Of a stretch of DNA of 59,250 bases, positions 45,797 to 54,422 are shown in pieces. Numbering within the stretch: the stretch's first letter is position 1; every line of letters begins with the position of its first letter. The translations under genes were made by a program, and so were the position numbers. The stretch covers positions 1 to 59,250 of the forward strand of contig JAICJC010000006.1 of NCBI GenBank assembly GCA_025928655.1, given 5' to 3'. Origin of the DNA: Thermoleophilia bacterium. GTDB taxonomy: Bacteria > Actinomycetota > Thermoleophilia > Gaiellales > JAICJC01. The notes beneath the pieces were generated by a model that was not told the DNA's origin, did no database searches, and saw only the letters and a list, made by a program, of their open reading frames with translations.

Positions 45797-47620
45797 CTAC
45801 TCGACCGTGACGGTCTTCGCCAGGTTCCGCGGCTTGTCGACGTCGAGGCCGCGGCGGGTGGCGATGGCGTAGGCGAGCTGCTGCAGCGGCAGCACCGCCA
45901 GCACCGGCTGCAGCTCCGGCTCGGTGCGCGGCAGGTAGAGCACGTGCTCGGCCAGGTCGCGGATGCCCTCGTTGCCCTCGGTCGCGACGGCGATCACGTG
46001 GGCGCCGCGCGCGCGCACCTCCTCGATGTTCGAAACGACCTTCTCGTACACGTGCCCGTCGGTGGCGATCACGACCACCGGCGTCGAGTCGTCGAGGAGC
46101 GCGATCGGCCCGTGCTTCATCTCGCCGGCCGCGTACGCGTCGGTCGCGATGTAGGAGATCTCCTTCAGCTTGAGCGCGCCCTCGAGCGCGATCGGCAGGC
46201 CGATGTTGCGGCCGAGGTAGAGGAAGAACTCGTTGCGGGCGAAGCGGTCGGCGATCGGCTCGACCAGCTCGCCCCGCTCGAGCGTCGAGCGGACGAGGTC
46301 CGGCAGCGACCGCACCTGCGCGAGCAGCGTCTCGGCCCGCTCGCCGGTGAGGGTGCCGCGGATCGTGCCGAGGCGCAGCGCGAGCAGGTAGAGCAGCGTG
46401 AGCTGGGCGGTGAACGTCTTGGACGCGGCCACCCCGATCTCGAGCCCGGCCCGGGTGTAGAGCACCGAGTCGCACTCGCGCGTCATCTGGCTGCCCATCA
46501 CGTTCGTGACGGCCAGGACGTGCGCGCCGCAGGCGCGGGCCTCCTTCATCGCCGCCAGGGTGTCGATCGTCTCGCCGGACTGGGCGATCGCGATCACGAG
46601 CGTGTTGCGGTCGATCACGGGCCGGCGGTAGCGCCACTCGCTCGCGATGTCCGACTCCGACGGGATGCGGGCCCACTCCTCGAGCAGGTACCGGCCGACC
46701 AGGCCGGCGTGGTAGGACGTCCCGCAGGCCAGGAACACGATCCGCGAGAGGCCGCGGACCTGCTCGTCGCTCAGGTTCAGGCCGTCGAGCTGGAGCTGCC
46801 CGTGGTAGAGCCGCTCGCCGATCGTCTGGGCGATCGCGTCCGGCTGCTCCCAGATCTCCTTGAGCATGAACGTCTCGTAGCCCTGCTTCTCGGCCGCGTC
46901 GTCGTCCCACTCGACCTCCTGCACCTCGCGCTCGATCGGGGTGCCGTCGCCGGACAGGAACGTCGCGCCGTCGGTGCGGGCGACCACGATCTCGTCGTCG
47001 AACACGTGCTGCACCTTGCGCGTCTCGGCCAGGAACGCCGGGATGGCGGACGCCATGAACATCTCCCCCTCGCCGACCCCGACGACCAGCGGGCAGCCCC
47101 GCCGCGCCGCCACGAGCACGCCCGGGCTGTCGCGGTGGGCGACGGCGAAGGCGAAGTGGCCGTCCAGCCGCTGGTAGGCCTTGTGCACGGCCTCGACGAG
47201 GTCGCCCGAGTAGCACTCCTCCACCAGGTGGGCGATCGCCTCGGTGTCGGTGTCCGAGTGGTAGACGTGGCCGGCCTCGGAGAGCTCGCGCCGCAGCGCC
47301 GCGTAGTTCTCGATGATCCCGTTGTGGACGACGGTCACGCCCGAGCCCTCGCAGGCCTCGATCGGGTGGGCGTTCGCCTCGATGACGCCGCCGTGGGTGG
47401 CCCAGCGGGTGTGGGCGAGACCCGTCGTCGCCGGGTGCGCCGAGGTGCCGACCGCGTCGCGCAGCACGGCCACCTTGCCGACCCGCCGGGTGATGTCGGC
47501 CCTGCCGTTGATCAGGCAGATGCCGGCCGAGTCATAGCCGCGGTACTCCAGCCGCTCGAGCCCCGTGAGCAGCAGCTCCTTGCACGGCCGTCCGCCCACA
47601 TATCCGACGATCCCGCACAT
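45797..47620 (-). CDS. glmS: Glutamine--fructose-6-phosphate aminotransferase (isomerizing)
   Basis: Makes glucosamine-6-phosphate for peptidoglycan. 607 residues with N-terminal nucleophile Cys2 (MCGIVGYVGGRPCKELLLTG), the amidotransferase domain (YRGYDSAGI, HTRWATHGG, HNGIIENYAAL, SDTDTEAIAHL) and two SIS domains (LACGTSYHAG, SQSGETIDTLAA). The C-terminal part ends LAKTVTVE. Start ATG 47620 overlaps the glmM stop by one base. Last gene of the rplM-rpsI-glmM-glmS chain. Confidence 0.97.
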   Translation of the reverse strand: MCGIVGYVGGRPCKELLLTGLERLEYRGYDSAGICLINGRADITRRVGKVAVLRDAVGTSAHPATTGLAHTRWATHGGVIEANAHPIEACEGSGVTVVHNGIIENYAALRRELSEAGHVYHSDTDTEAIAHLVEECYSGDLVEAVHKAYQRLDGHFAFAVAHRDSPGVLVAARRGCPLVVGVGEGEMFMASAIPAFLAETRKVQHVFDDEIVVARTDGATFLSGDGTPIEREVQEVEWDDDAAEKQGYETFMLKEIWEQPDAIAQTIGERLYHGQLQLDGLNLSDEQVRGLSRIVFLACGTSYHAGLVGRYLLEEWARIPSESDIASEWRYRRPVIDRNTLVIAIAQSGETIDTLAAMKEARACGAHVLAVTNVMGSQMTRECDSVLYTRAGLEIGVAASKTFTAQLTLLYLLALRLGTIRGTLTGERAETLLAQVRSLPDLVRSTLERGELVEPIADRFARNEFFLYLGRNIGLPIALEGALKLKEISYIATDAYAAGEMKHGPIALLDDSTPVVVIATDGHVYEKVVSNIEEVRARGAHVIAVATEGNEGIRDLAEHVLYLPRTEPELQPVLAVLPLQQLAYAIATRRGLDVDKPRNLAKTVTVE

Positions 47621-48918
47621 CAGGCCTCCCCGATCTCCCCCTGGACGATCCCGACCAGATGGTTGCACACCGCAGCGCACGACGCGGCATTCTCGGCCTC
47701 GACCATGACCCGGACGACCGGCTCCGTGCCCGAGGCCCGGACGACCACCCGGCCGTCCTCCCCGAGCTTCGCCTCCGCCGCCTCGACCTCCTGCCAGATC
47801 CGCTCCGACCCGGCCAGCGCCGACCGGTCGGCGCGGACGGCCACGAGCTTCTGCGGGAACGGCACGATCAGGTCCGCGAGCTCCGCCATGGACATGCCCA
47901 GGGTTCCCAGCGCGGCGAGCAGCATGAGCGCCGTGGCGAGGCCGTCACCGGTCGTGTGGTGGACGAGGTCGACGACGTGGCCCGACTGCTCCCCGCCGAG
48001 CGTCGCGCCCGTTGCGAGCATCCGCTCGAGCACGTAGCGGTCGCCGACGTCGGTCACCTCGACCTCGATTCCGTGCCGGCGCATGACGCGGTGGAAGCCG
48101 AGGTTCGTCATCGAGGTGACGACGACCCGGTCGACCTTCCGGGCGAGCGCGATCGCGGCGATGATCGCGTCGCCGTTCACGGGCCTCCCGGAGGCGTCGA
48201 CGGCGAGGCAGCGGTCGGCGTCGCCGTCGAACGCGAGCCCGCAACCGGCGCCCGCCGCCCGTACGGCCTCGCCGACCGCGTCGAGGTGGGTCGACCCGAC
48301 CCCCGCGTTGATGTTGCGGCCGTCCGGATCGGCACCGACGTACGACGCTTCGAGGCCCAGCCGCCCGAGCACGACCGGCGCCGCCCGGTGCGCCGCGCCG
48401 TTGGCGCAGTCGGCCACCAGCCCGCCCTCGGCCGAGGCGCCCGCGCCGTACCGCTCGACCAGCCAGTCGGCGTACTCCTCGACGGCGCCCGTCAGCTCGG
48501 AGGCCCGGCCGCCGCAGGCCTCGGGGGCAGAGCCGACCAGCCGCTCGATCTGCAGCTCGACGTCGTCGCCCAGCTTGCGCCCGTCGCCGCCCAGGAACTT
48601 GATCCCGTTGTCCCGGTAGGGGTTGTGCGACGCCGAGATCATGCAGCCGAGGTCGGCCTCGCCGAGGCGGGTGAGGACGGCGACGCCCGGCGTCGGGATC
48701 ACCCCCGCGTGCACGGCCCGGCCGCCGGCCGCCACGATGCCGTCGGCGAGCGCCTCCTCGAGCTCGGGCCCGGACTCACGCGTGTCGCGCCCGATCAGCA
48801 CGCGGGCGTCCGCGCCGGCCCAGGCCGCGGCCGCGGCGCCCAGGTCGCGGGCGAGGCCCGCGGTCAGATCGACGCCCGCGACGCCCCGCACACCGTCGGT
48901 GCCGAACAACGTGCGCAC
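47620..48918 (-). CDS. glmM: Phosphoglucosamine mutase
   Basis: Converts glucosamine-6-phosphate to glucosamine-1-phosphate. 432 residues; the phospho-serine is Ser97 in ISASHNPYRDNGIKF. Other blocks: MRTLFGTDGVRG, DGDADRCLAVDASGRPV and GEQSGHVVDLVHHTTGDGL, and VRASGTEPVVRVMVEA for phosphate binding. GTG 48918 is 11 nt downstream of the rpsI stop. Works directly upstream of GlmS in the pathway. Confidence 0.96.
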   Translation of the reverse strand: MRTLFGTDGVRGVAGVDLTAGLARDLGAAAAAWAGADARVLIGRDTRESGPELEEALADGIVAAGGRAVHAGVIPTPGVAVLTRLGEADLGCMISASHNPYRDNGIKFLGGDGRKLGDDVELQIERLVGSAPEACGGRASELTGAVEEYADWLVERYGAGASAEGGLVADCANGAAHRAAPVVLGRLGLEASYVGADPDGRNINAGVGSTHLDAVGEAVRAAGAGCGLAFDGDADRCLAVDASGRPVNGDAIIAAIALARKVDRVVVTSMTNLGFHRVMRRHGIEVEVTDVGDRYVLERMLATGATLGGEQSGHVVDLVHHTTGDGLATALMLLAALGTLGMSMAELADLIVPFPQKLVAVRADRSALAGSERIWQEVEAAEAKLGEDGRVVVRASGTEPVVRVMVEAENAASCAAVCNHLVGIVQGEIGEA

Positions 48919-48929
48919 CGGAGAGCCGG

Positions 48930-49328
48930 TCAGCGCTTCGAGAACTGCGGCCGCTTGCGGGCCTTCTTGAGACCCGCCTTCTTGCGCTCGACCTGGCGGT
49001 CGTCGCGGGTCAGGAAGCCCTGGCGCTTCAGCTCGGTGCGCAGGTTCTCGTCGACGCCGATCAGCGCGCGCGAGATCCCGTGCCGCAGCGCGCCGGCCTG
49101 GCCGGAGATGCCGCCGCCGTCGATGCGCGCGCGGACGTCGTAGGCGGCGTCCGTCCCGGTGATCTGGAGCGGCGCCGTCGCGATCGCGCGCAGCGTCTGG
49201 CGGGGGAAGTACTCCTCGATCGCCTTGCCGTTGACCATGATGGCGCCGGCGCCGGGGACGAGCACGACCCGCGCCACCGACGTCTTGCGCTTGCCGGTGC
49301 CGCGGTACGAGACGGCGGTGTCTGCCAC
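48930..49328 (-). CDS. rpsI: 30S ribosomal protein S9
   Basis: A 132-residue ribosomal protein; [51 protein letters not shown] and the C-terminal [12 protein letters not shown] that contacts P-site tRNA are all intact. GTG 49328 overlaps the rplM stop by one base (TAGTG). Confidence 0.97.
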   Translation of the reverse strand: MADTAVSYRGTGKRKTSVARVVLVPGAGAIMVNGKAIEEYFPRQTLRAIATAPLQITGTDAAYDVRARIDGGGISGQAGALRHGISRALIGVDENLRTELKRQGFLTRDDRQVERKKAGLKKARKRPQFSKR

Positions 49329-49762
49329 TACGTTCTCTCCTGCAGGGGTTCGGGGTTCTGGGCCGCGTGCGGATGGTCGGGGCCCGCGTAGATCTTCAGC
49401 TTGCGCAGCTGCCCCGAGGCGAGCTTGTTCTTCGGCAGCATGCCCTTCACCGCCTTGCGCAGGACCTCCTCGGGCCGCCGCTCGAGCTGCTCGCGCAGCG
49501 TCCGCGTGCGCAGGCCGCCGGGATAGCCGCTGTGCCGGTAGTAGATCTTCTGGTCGAGCTTCTGGCCGGTGACGTGCACCTTCTCGGCGTTCACGACGAT
49601 CACGAAATCGCCGGTGTCGACGTGCGGCGTGTAGGCCGGCTTGTCCTTGCCGCGGAGCACGTCGGCGATCTGCGTTGCGAGCCGTCCGAGGGTCTTCGCC
49701 TCGGCGTCGACGACGTACCAGTGGCGCTCGATCTCACCCGGCTTGGCGGTGTAGGTCCCCAT
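49328..49762 (-). CDS. rplM: 50S ribosomal protein L13
   Basis: A 144-residue ribosomal protein: [60 protein letters not shown], and [20 protein letters not shown]. First gene of the rplM-rpsI-glmM-glmS run; TACAGT lies 11 nt upstream of ATG 49762. Confidence 0.97.
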   Translation of the reverse strand: MGTYTAKPGEIERHWYVVDAEAKTLGRLATQIADVLRGKDKPAYTPHVDTGDFVIVVNAEKVHVTGQKLDQKIYYRHSGYPGGLRTRTLREQLERRPEEVLRKAVKGMLPKNKLASGQLRKLKIYAGPDHPHAAQNPEPLQERT

Positions 49763-49773
49763 GGCGACCCGGA

Positions 49774-49779
49774 ACTGTA
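49774..49779 (-). promoter_or_regulatory. -10 box TACAGT for rplM operon
   Basis: TACAGT lies 11 nt before ATG 49762, which would give a leader of only a few bases. Confidence 0.4.
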
Positions 49780-49835
49780 GACGAACGTGCATGGCGCGGG
49801 CCACATCGGCCTGATTGCGCGCGCAAGCGACCTGC

Positions 49836-49841
49836 TACCGT
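49836..49841 (+). promoter_or_regulatory. -10 box TACCGT for the XdhC-like gene
   Basis: TACCGT ends 6 nt before ATG 49848, leaderless spacing; supports 49848 over the in-frame start 49815. Confidence 0.5.
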
Positions 49842-49847
49842 GTCGTT

Positions 49848-50846
49848 ATGCGCGAGGTTCTGGACGACGTCCGGCGGATGCTAAAAGCGGGGGACCGGGT
49901 CGCGATCGCGACGGTCGTCGACACCCGCCGCTCCGCCCCCCGCCCGCTCGGCTCGCGGCTCGCGCTCAGCTCGAGCGGCGAGATGGTCGGCTCCGTCTCC
50001 GGCGGCTGCGTCGAGTCCGACGTGGCGCTGCGGGCCGAGGAGGTGCTGGCGGGCGGGCCGCCGCTGCTGCTCCGCTACGGCATCTCCGACGACGACGCGT
50101 TCGACGTCGGCCTGCCCTGCGGCGGCGAGATCGAGGTGTTCGTCCAGCCGGCCGACCCCGAGGAGCTCGACCGGGTCGAGGCCGCGCTCGAGTCCGGCCG
50201 CCGCCTGTCGGTGACGACCACGCTCGCCGGGGAGGACGCCGGCGCCAAGGCCTACGGCGAGGGCGAGGCCCACTCGGCCGCGACCCGCACGGACGAGCGC
50301 ACCTTCACCGAGCACTACGCGCCCGCCCCGGTGATGATGATCTTCGGCGCCGTCGACACGGCCCAGTCGCTGTGCCGGATGGCGAAGGCGGTCGGCTTCC
50401 GCACGATCGTGTCCGACGCGCGCGGCAAGTTCGCGACCCGCGAGCGGCTGCCCGACGCCGACGAGATCGTGGTCGGCTGGCCGGCGATGGCCTACGACCT
50501 GCACGCCCCCGACGAGGCGACCTACGTCGTCGTGCTCACCCACGACGCCCGCTTCGACGAGCCGGCGCTCGGCCCGGCGCTGCGCTCCGCGACGCCGTAC
50601 ATCGGCGCGCTGGGCAGCCGGCGGGCGCAGGACGCCCGCCGCCGGCGGCTGCTGAACGCCGGGTACACCGAGGACGACATCACCCGCATCCGCGGCCCGC
50701 TCGGCCTCGACGTCGGCGCGGTCACGCCCGCCGAGACGGCGGTCTCGATCCTGGCCGAGGTGCTGGCCGTGCGCGCCGGCCGCGGCGGCGGGCCGCTGTC
50801 ACAGAAGGCGGCGGGCCGGATCCACCCCGAGACGGTCGCGAGCTAG
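49848..50846 (+). CDS. XdhC/CoxI family protein (molybdenum hydroxylase accessory)
   Basis: A 332-residue protein. The N-terminal XdhC/CoxI domain has APRPLGSRLALSSSGEMVGS followed by VSGGCVESDVALRAEE; the C-terminal Rossmann domain has VMMIFGAVDTAQSLCRMAKA, TYVVVLTHDARFD and YIGALGSRRAQDAR. XdhC binds and sulphurates molybdopterin for xanthine dehydrogenase. No xanthine dehydrogenase gene is in the window. The 3' end overlaps the convergent MMPL gene by 48 nt. Confidence 0.9.
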   Translation: MREVLDDVRRMLKAGDRVAIATVVDTRRSAPRPLGSRLALSSSGEMVGSVSGGCVESDVALRAEEVLAGGPPLLLRYGISDDDAFDVGLPCGGEIEVFVQPADPEELDRVEAALESGRRLSVTTTLAGEDAGAKAYGEGEAHSAATRTDERTFTEHYAPAPVMMIFGAVDTAQSLCRMAKAVGFRTIVSDARGKFATRERLPDADEIVVGWPAMAYDLHAPDEATYVVVLTHDARFDEPALGPALRSATPYIGALGSRRAQDARRRRLLNAGYTEDDITRIRGPLGLDVGAVTPAETAVSILAEVLAVRAGRGGGPLSQKAAGRIHPETVAS

Positions 50847-52937
50847 CCGGGCGCGCCGGCCCGACGGCCACCAGTTCCAGTCGCCGAGCACGCGCATGGT
50901 CGCGGGCACGAGCAGTGACCGGATCAGGGTCGCGTCCAGGCCGATGGCGATCGCGAGTCCGAGGCCGAGCTCCTTCACGATCACGACGTCGGCGGTCGTG
51001 AACGAGAGCCCGACGACGACCAGGATCGACGCCGCCGACGTGATGATGCGGCCGGTCGCGACGAGCCCCGTCACCACCGCGTCGCGGTTGCTCGCCCCGC
51101 CTCGGTAGGCCTCGGCGATGCGCGAGAGCATGAACACCTCGTAGTCCATCGACACCCCGAACAGGGTGCACACGATCACGACCGGCATCGTCGACTCGAT
51201 GTAGCCGAGGCGTGTGAGCCCGAGGACGCCGTCCAGATGGCCGTCCTGGAACACCCACACGAGCACGCCGAAGGCCCCGGCGATCGAGAGGCTGTTCATG
51301 ACGATCGCCTTCAGCGGGAGCAGGAGCGAGCGGAACGCCAGGGCGAGCACCAGGTAGCTCGCGAGGACGACGAAGGCCGCCGCCCACGGCGCCCGGCCCT
51401 CGATCTGGGCCAGGAAGTCGAGCTCGCCCGCCGTCTCGCCGGTGACGAGGAACCGGGGCCCGTGCCCCGGTAGGGCGCGGATGCGGTCGACCACCTGGCG
51501 GCCGGCGTCGGTGAACGGGCTGACGGCCAGCACCAGGTCGATCGCCGACCCGCGCGGGCCGCGCTGCACCCGGGCCACGCGGGCCACGCCGGGCACCGCG
51601 GCGAGCCGGCGCACGAGCGGCGGCAGGTCGGTCCCCGGCTTCACCGCGACGGTGATCGGGTTCAGGGCGGCCTGCGAGAACTCCCGGTCGAGGATCTGCT
51701 CGCCCTGGCGCGAGCCGAAGCGCGGCGGCAGCACGTCGGCGCGGGCCACGTTGATGGTGGCCGAGACGACCGGCGCCGCGAGCACGCCGACCACCACGAG
51801 GGTCGCGACGATGAACGTCCACGGCCGCGCCATCACCGCCCGGGCCAGCCGCTCCCAGCCGCGGCTCGAGCCCGACCGGTCGCGGCCGCGCCGGCGCCGG
51901 AGCAGCGGCGCCCGCTCGACCCGCGGCCCCAGCATCCCCAGGATCGCCGGCAGGAGCGTGACCGCCGCGAAGGCCGAGACGGCGACCACGAGCGTGCCGC
52001 CGGCTGCGATGGACGAGAGCACCCGCAGGCCGAACGCCCACATCCCCGAGAGCCCGATCAGGACGGCGAGACCCGAGAAGGCGATCGCCCGGCCCGCCGT
52101 CTCGACCGTGCGGACGACCGACTGCTCGACGTCGTGGCCCGCCCCCAGCTCCTCGCGGAAGCGCGAGACCGCCAGGAGCGCGTAGTCCACGCCTACCCCC
52201 AGCCCGAGCATGGTGGCGATGTTGAGGACGAAGATCGAGAGCGGCACCTGATGGGCCAGCATCCACAGGAGGCCGAGCGTCGCCAGCACCGCCACGCCCC
52301 CGACGACGAGCGGGATCGCGGCCGCGACGGCGGTGCCGAACGCGAGCGCCAGCACGAGCAGCGCCGCCGGGATGCCGATCGACTCGGCCCGGCGCAGGTC
52401 GGCCGAGGTGGCGAGCTGGATGTCCTCGAACACGGCCGGCGGCCCGGTCACGTCGACGGCGAACCCGGGGGGCGGGCGCAGCGCGGCCCGGAACCGCTCG
52501 ACGTAGGCGCGGGCGGTGTCGGGGTCGACATCGAGCGGGAACGCCGCGTAGGCGGCCGGCCCCCGGCGCGAGCGCACGATCCTGGGGCCGCCCGGCGGCA
52601 GGACGACGTGCGGGAAGCGCGCGAGCGGCGCGATCGTGCGGCGCAGGTCGGCGACGTCCCCGTCCGGCGCCACCACGATCAGCTCGGATCGGGGCCGCTG
52701 CGGCAGCCAGCGGTAGAGCATGTTGCCGGCCTGGACGGCCTCGGAGTCCTGGGCGACGAACCCGCCGGAGGCGAGGACGCCTTGCAGCCGCGGCGCCAGC
52801 GGCACCAGCCCGATGACCGCCGCAAGCCACAGGCCGACCACCAGCCGCCGGCGGCGGTAGACCCAGCGGCCGAGGGAGGCGAAGCGCTGCGCCGGCACGG
52901 GGTGAACGGTACCCGCGGCCTCCCGCCGGCCGTGCAT
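50799..52937 (-). CDS. MMPL family transporter
   Basis: About 712 residues, RND superfamily. Two repeats, each with a first helix, an extracytoplasmic domain and five further helices: GVGVDYALLAVSRFREELG in the first and FGVSMDYEVFMLSRIAEAYR in the second carry the Asp-Tyr pair for proton coupling. MMPL proteins export lipids or lipopeptides to the cell envelope. Start unsettled: ATG 52937 is used; GTG 52967 or GTG 52898 are alternatives, none with a good Shine-Dalgarno. Overlaps the XdhC-like gene by 48 nt at the 3' end. Confidence 0.87.
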   Translation of the reverse strand: MHGRREAAGTVHPVPAQRFASLGRWVYRRRRLVVGLWLAAVIGLVPLAPRLQGVLASGGFVAQDSEAVQAGNMLYRWLPQRPRSELIVVAPDGDVADLRRTIAPLARFPHVVLPPGGPRIVRSRRGPAAYAAFPLDVDPDTARAYVERFRAALRPPPGFAVDVTGPPAVFEDIQLATSADLRRAESIGIPAALLVLALAFGTAVAAAIPLVVGGVAVLATLGLLWMLAHQVPLSIFVLNIATMLGLGVGVDYALLAVSRFREELGAGHDVEQSVVRTVETAGRAIAFSGLAVLIGLSGMWAFGLRVLSSIAAGGTLVVAVSAFAAVTLLPAILGMLGPRVERAPLLRRRRGRDRSGSSRGWERLARAVMARPWTFIVATLVVVGVLAAPVVSATINVARADVLPPRFGSRQGEQILDREFSQAALNPITVAVKPGTDLPPLVRRLAAVPGVARVARVQRGPRGSAIDLVLAVSPFTDAGRQVVDRIRALPGHGPRFLVTGETAGELDFLAQIEGRAPWAAAFVVLASYLVLALAFRSLLLPLKAIVMNSLSIAGAFGVLVWVFQDGHLDGVLGLTRLGYIESTMPVVIVCTLFGVSMDYEVFMLSRIAEAYRGGASNRDAVVTGLVATGRIITSAASILVVVGLSFTTADVVIVKELGLGLAIAIGLDATLIRSLLVPATMRVLGDWNWWPSGRRARLARDRLGVDPARRLL

Positions 52938-52981
52938 CCAACCGGGGGATCGTGACCATCGCGACACGACCGATAATTTTC

Positions 52982-54370
52982 ATGATGAGGCGCATTGCGC
53001 TCGCCACCACGTTGCTCGCGCTGCTGGCCTCCGGCGTGCCCGCCCCGGCCGCGGCCGACGGCAGCTGCGTCGCGCACGTGACGAAGCTGCGCTACCGGCC
53101 CCGGATCACGTGGACGTGCGCGGCCCCCGTCGTCGCCGCGACCGCGGTGGTGACGCGGACCTCGACCCACGCGGTGGTCGGCGCCGACCCGATCGCCGGC
53201 GTCGGCGGCCAGGCGCTCTCGCTCTCGCTGCACGGCGACCTGGCCTCGGCCGCGACCTACGCGGTCACCCTCACCTACGACGACGGCGCCCCGGAGAAGG
53301 CCACGACCACGTGGAAGACGCTCCCGCCGCCGGCCCATCCACATCTCCACGTCAAGTTCATCACCGCGATCCCGGCCGACGCCGTCATGGACATCGCCCA
53401 CCGCATGGACGCGGCGAACATCCTCGCCGTGCCCCGCCCCTCGGACTTCGTCGACGCCCACGTGCGGTCGCTCACCGCCAAGGCGTCCGCGGCGGCGCTG
53501 CGCGGCCACCAGTCGGCGCTGGTGGTGGCCGACCTCGCCGTGCAGAACCGGCTCGGGCTCGACTCCGCGCTCGCGGGCTACTGCCACGCCGGGCACGGCG
53601 TCGTCCTCGGCGGCCAGACCCACTGGCTGCTCGGCGGGCACGAGGGCTGGCAGGAGGCCAGCGCGGTCGGCGGCCAGACGACCCGGTTCGCCTCCCACTG
53701 GGCGATGTACACCTACGACGACGTGTTCCCAACCCAGGTCTCGAGCGGCGCCCACCAGCTCGCCCCGGGATCGGTCGAGCCGCATTTCCTCACCCGCGGC
53801 CTGCACAGCTTCACGGTCATCGGGCCGGGCTCGGGCGAGGCGATCATCCAGGACTACGTCTCCGGCCGCATGCTGGCCCGGCTCAAGCCCTCGTCGGGGC
53901 CCTTCTCCACCTTCGGCCAGGTGTTCCTGGCCGAGCGCCAGATCGGCGCCGGCCGCGTCGTCGACCTCGGCTTCCGGCCGTGGTCGTCCGCCGTCGCGGA
54001 CGGCGGCTTCGACCCGGCCGTGAGCGCCGGCGGCGCGCTCACCGCGCGGGCGCTCTGGTGGGCGACGAACCGGATCCCGCCGACGGGGACGCGCTTCACG
54101 ACGAAGCCTGCCAACCCGTCCGACCGTGCCACCGTCGTCTTCGCGATGGCCGCGAAGGACGCCGACCCCGACGGCGTGCGCAACCTGCGCTTCCGCTACC
54201 GGGTCGGGAGCGGCCGCTGGAGGCTCGCGGTGGGAAACTCGTTCGTGCTCTACGGCCTCGCCCACGGGAGCGTTCACACGGTGTGGGCCCAGGCCATGGA
54301 CTCCGGCGGGAACCTCGACCCCCACCCCGCCCGATACACATTCCGTGTCAGCGCGAACGCGCTCGGCTGA
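52982..54370 (+). CDS. Secreted protein of unknown function, ThuA/GATase-like and Ig-like parts
   Basis: A 462-residue exported protein with signal peptide (MMRRIALATTLLALLASGV ... AAA). Residues ~120-370 have an alpha/beta pattern with HSALVVADLAVQNRLGL-like and GQTHWLLGGHEGW segments that recall class-I-glutaminase-like folds, but no catalytic Cys-His is clear. The last ~100 residues (ATVVFAMAAKDADPDGVRNL ... DSGGNLDPHPARYTF) look like an Ig/FnIII-type domain. ATG 52982 is followed directly by a second ATG. Weak recognition; no function claimed. Confidence 0.65.
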   Translation: MMRRIALATTLLALLASGVPAPAAADGSCVAHVTKLRYRPRITWTCAAPVVAATAVVTRTSTHAVVGADPIAGVGGQALSLSLHGDLASAATYAVTLTYDDGAPEKATTTWKTLPPPAHPHLHVKFITAIPADAVMDIAHRMDAANILAVPRPSDFVDAHVRSLTAKASAAALRGHQSALVVADLAVQNRLGLDSALAGYCHAGHGVVLGGQTHWLLGGHEGWQEASAVGGQTTRFASHWAMYTYDDVFPTQVSSGAHQLAPGSVEPHFLTRGLHSFTVIGPGSGEAIIQDYVSGRMLARLKPSSGPFSTFGQVFLAERQIGAGRVVDLGFRPWSSAVADGGFDPAVSAGGALTARALWWATNRIPPTGTRFTTKPANPSDRATVVFAMAAKDADPDGVRNLRFRYRVGSGRWRLAVGNSFVLYGLAHGSVHTVWAQAMDSGGNLDPHPARYTFRVSANALG

Positions 54371-54422
54371 CCGGCCCGGCGAGCAGCTTCCACACGGAAT
54401 TCCTTCCAGGCCGTGCGATACA

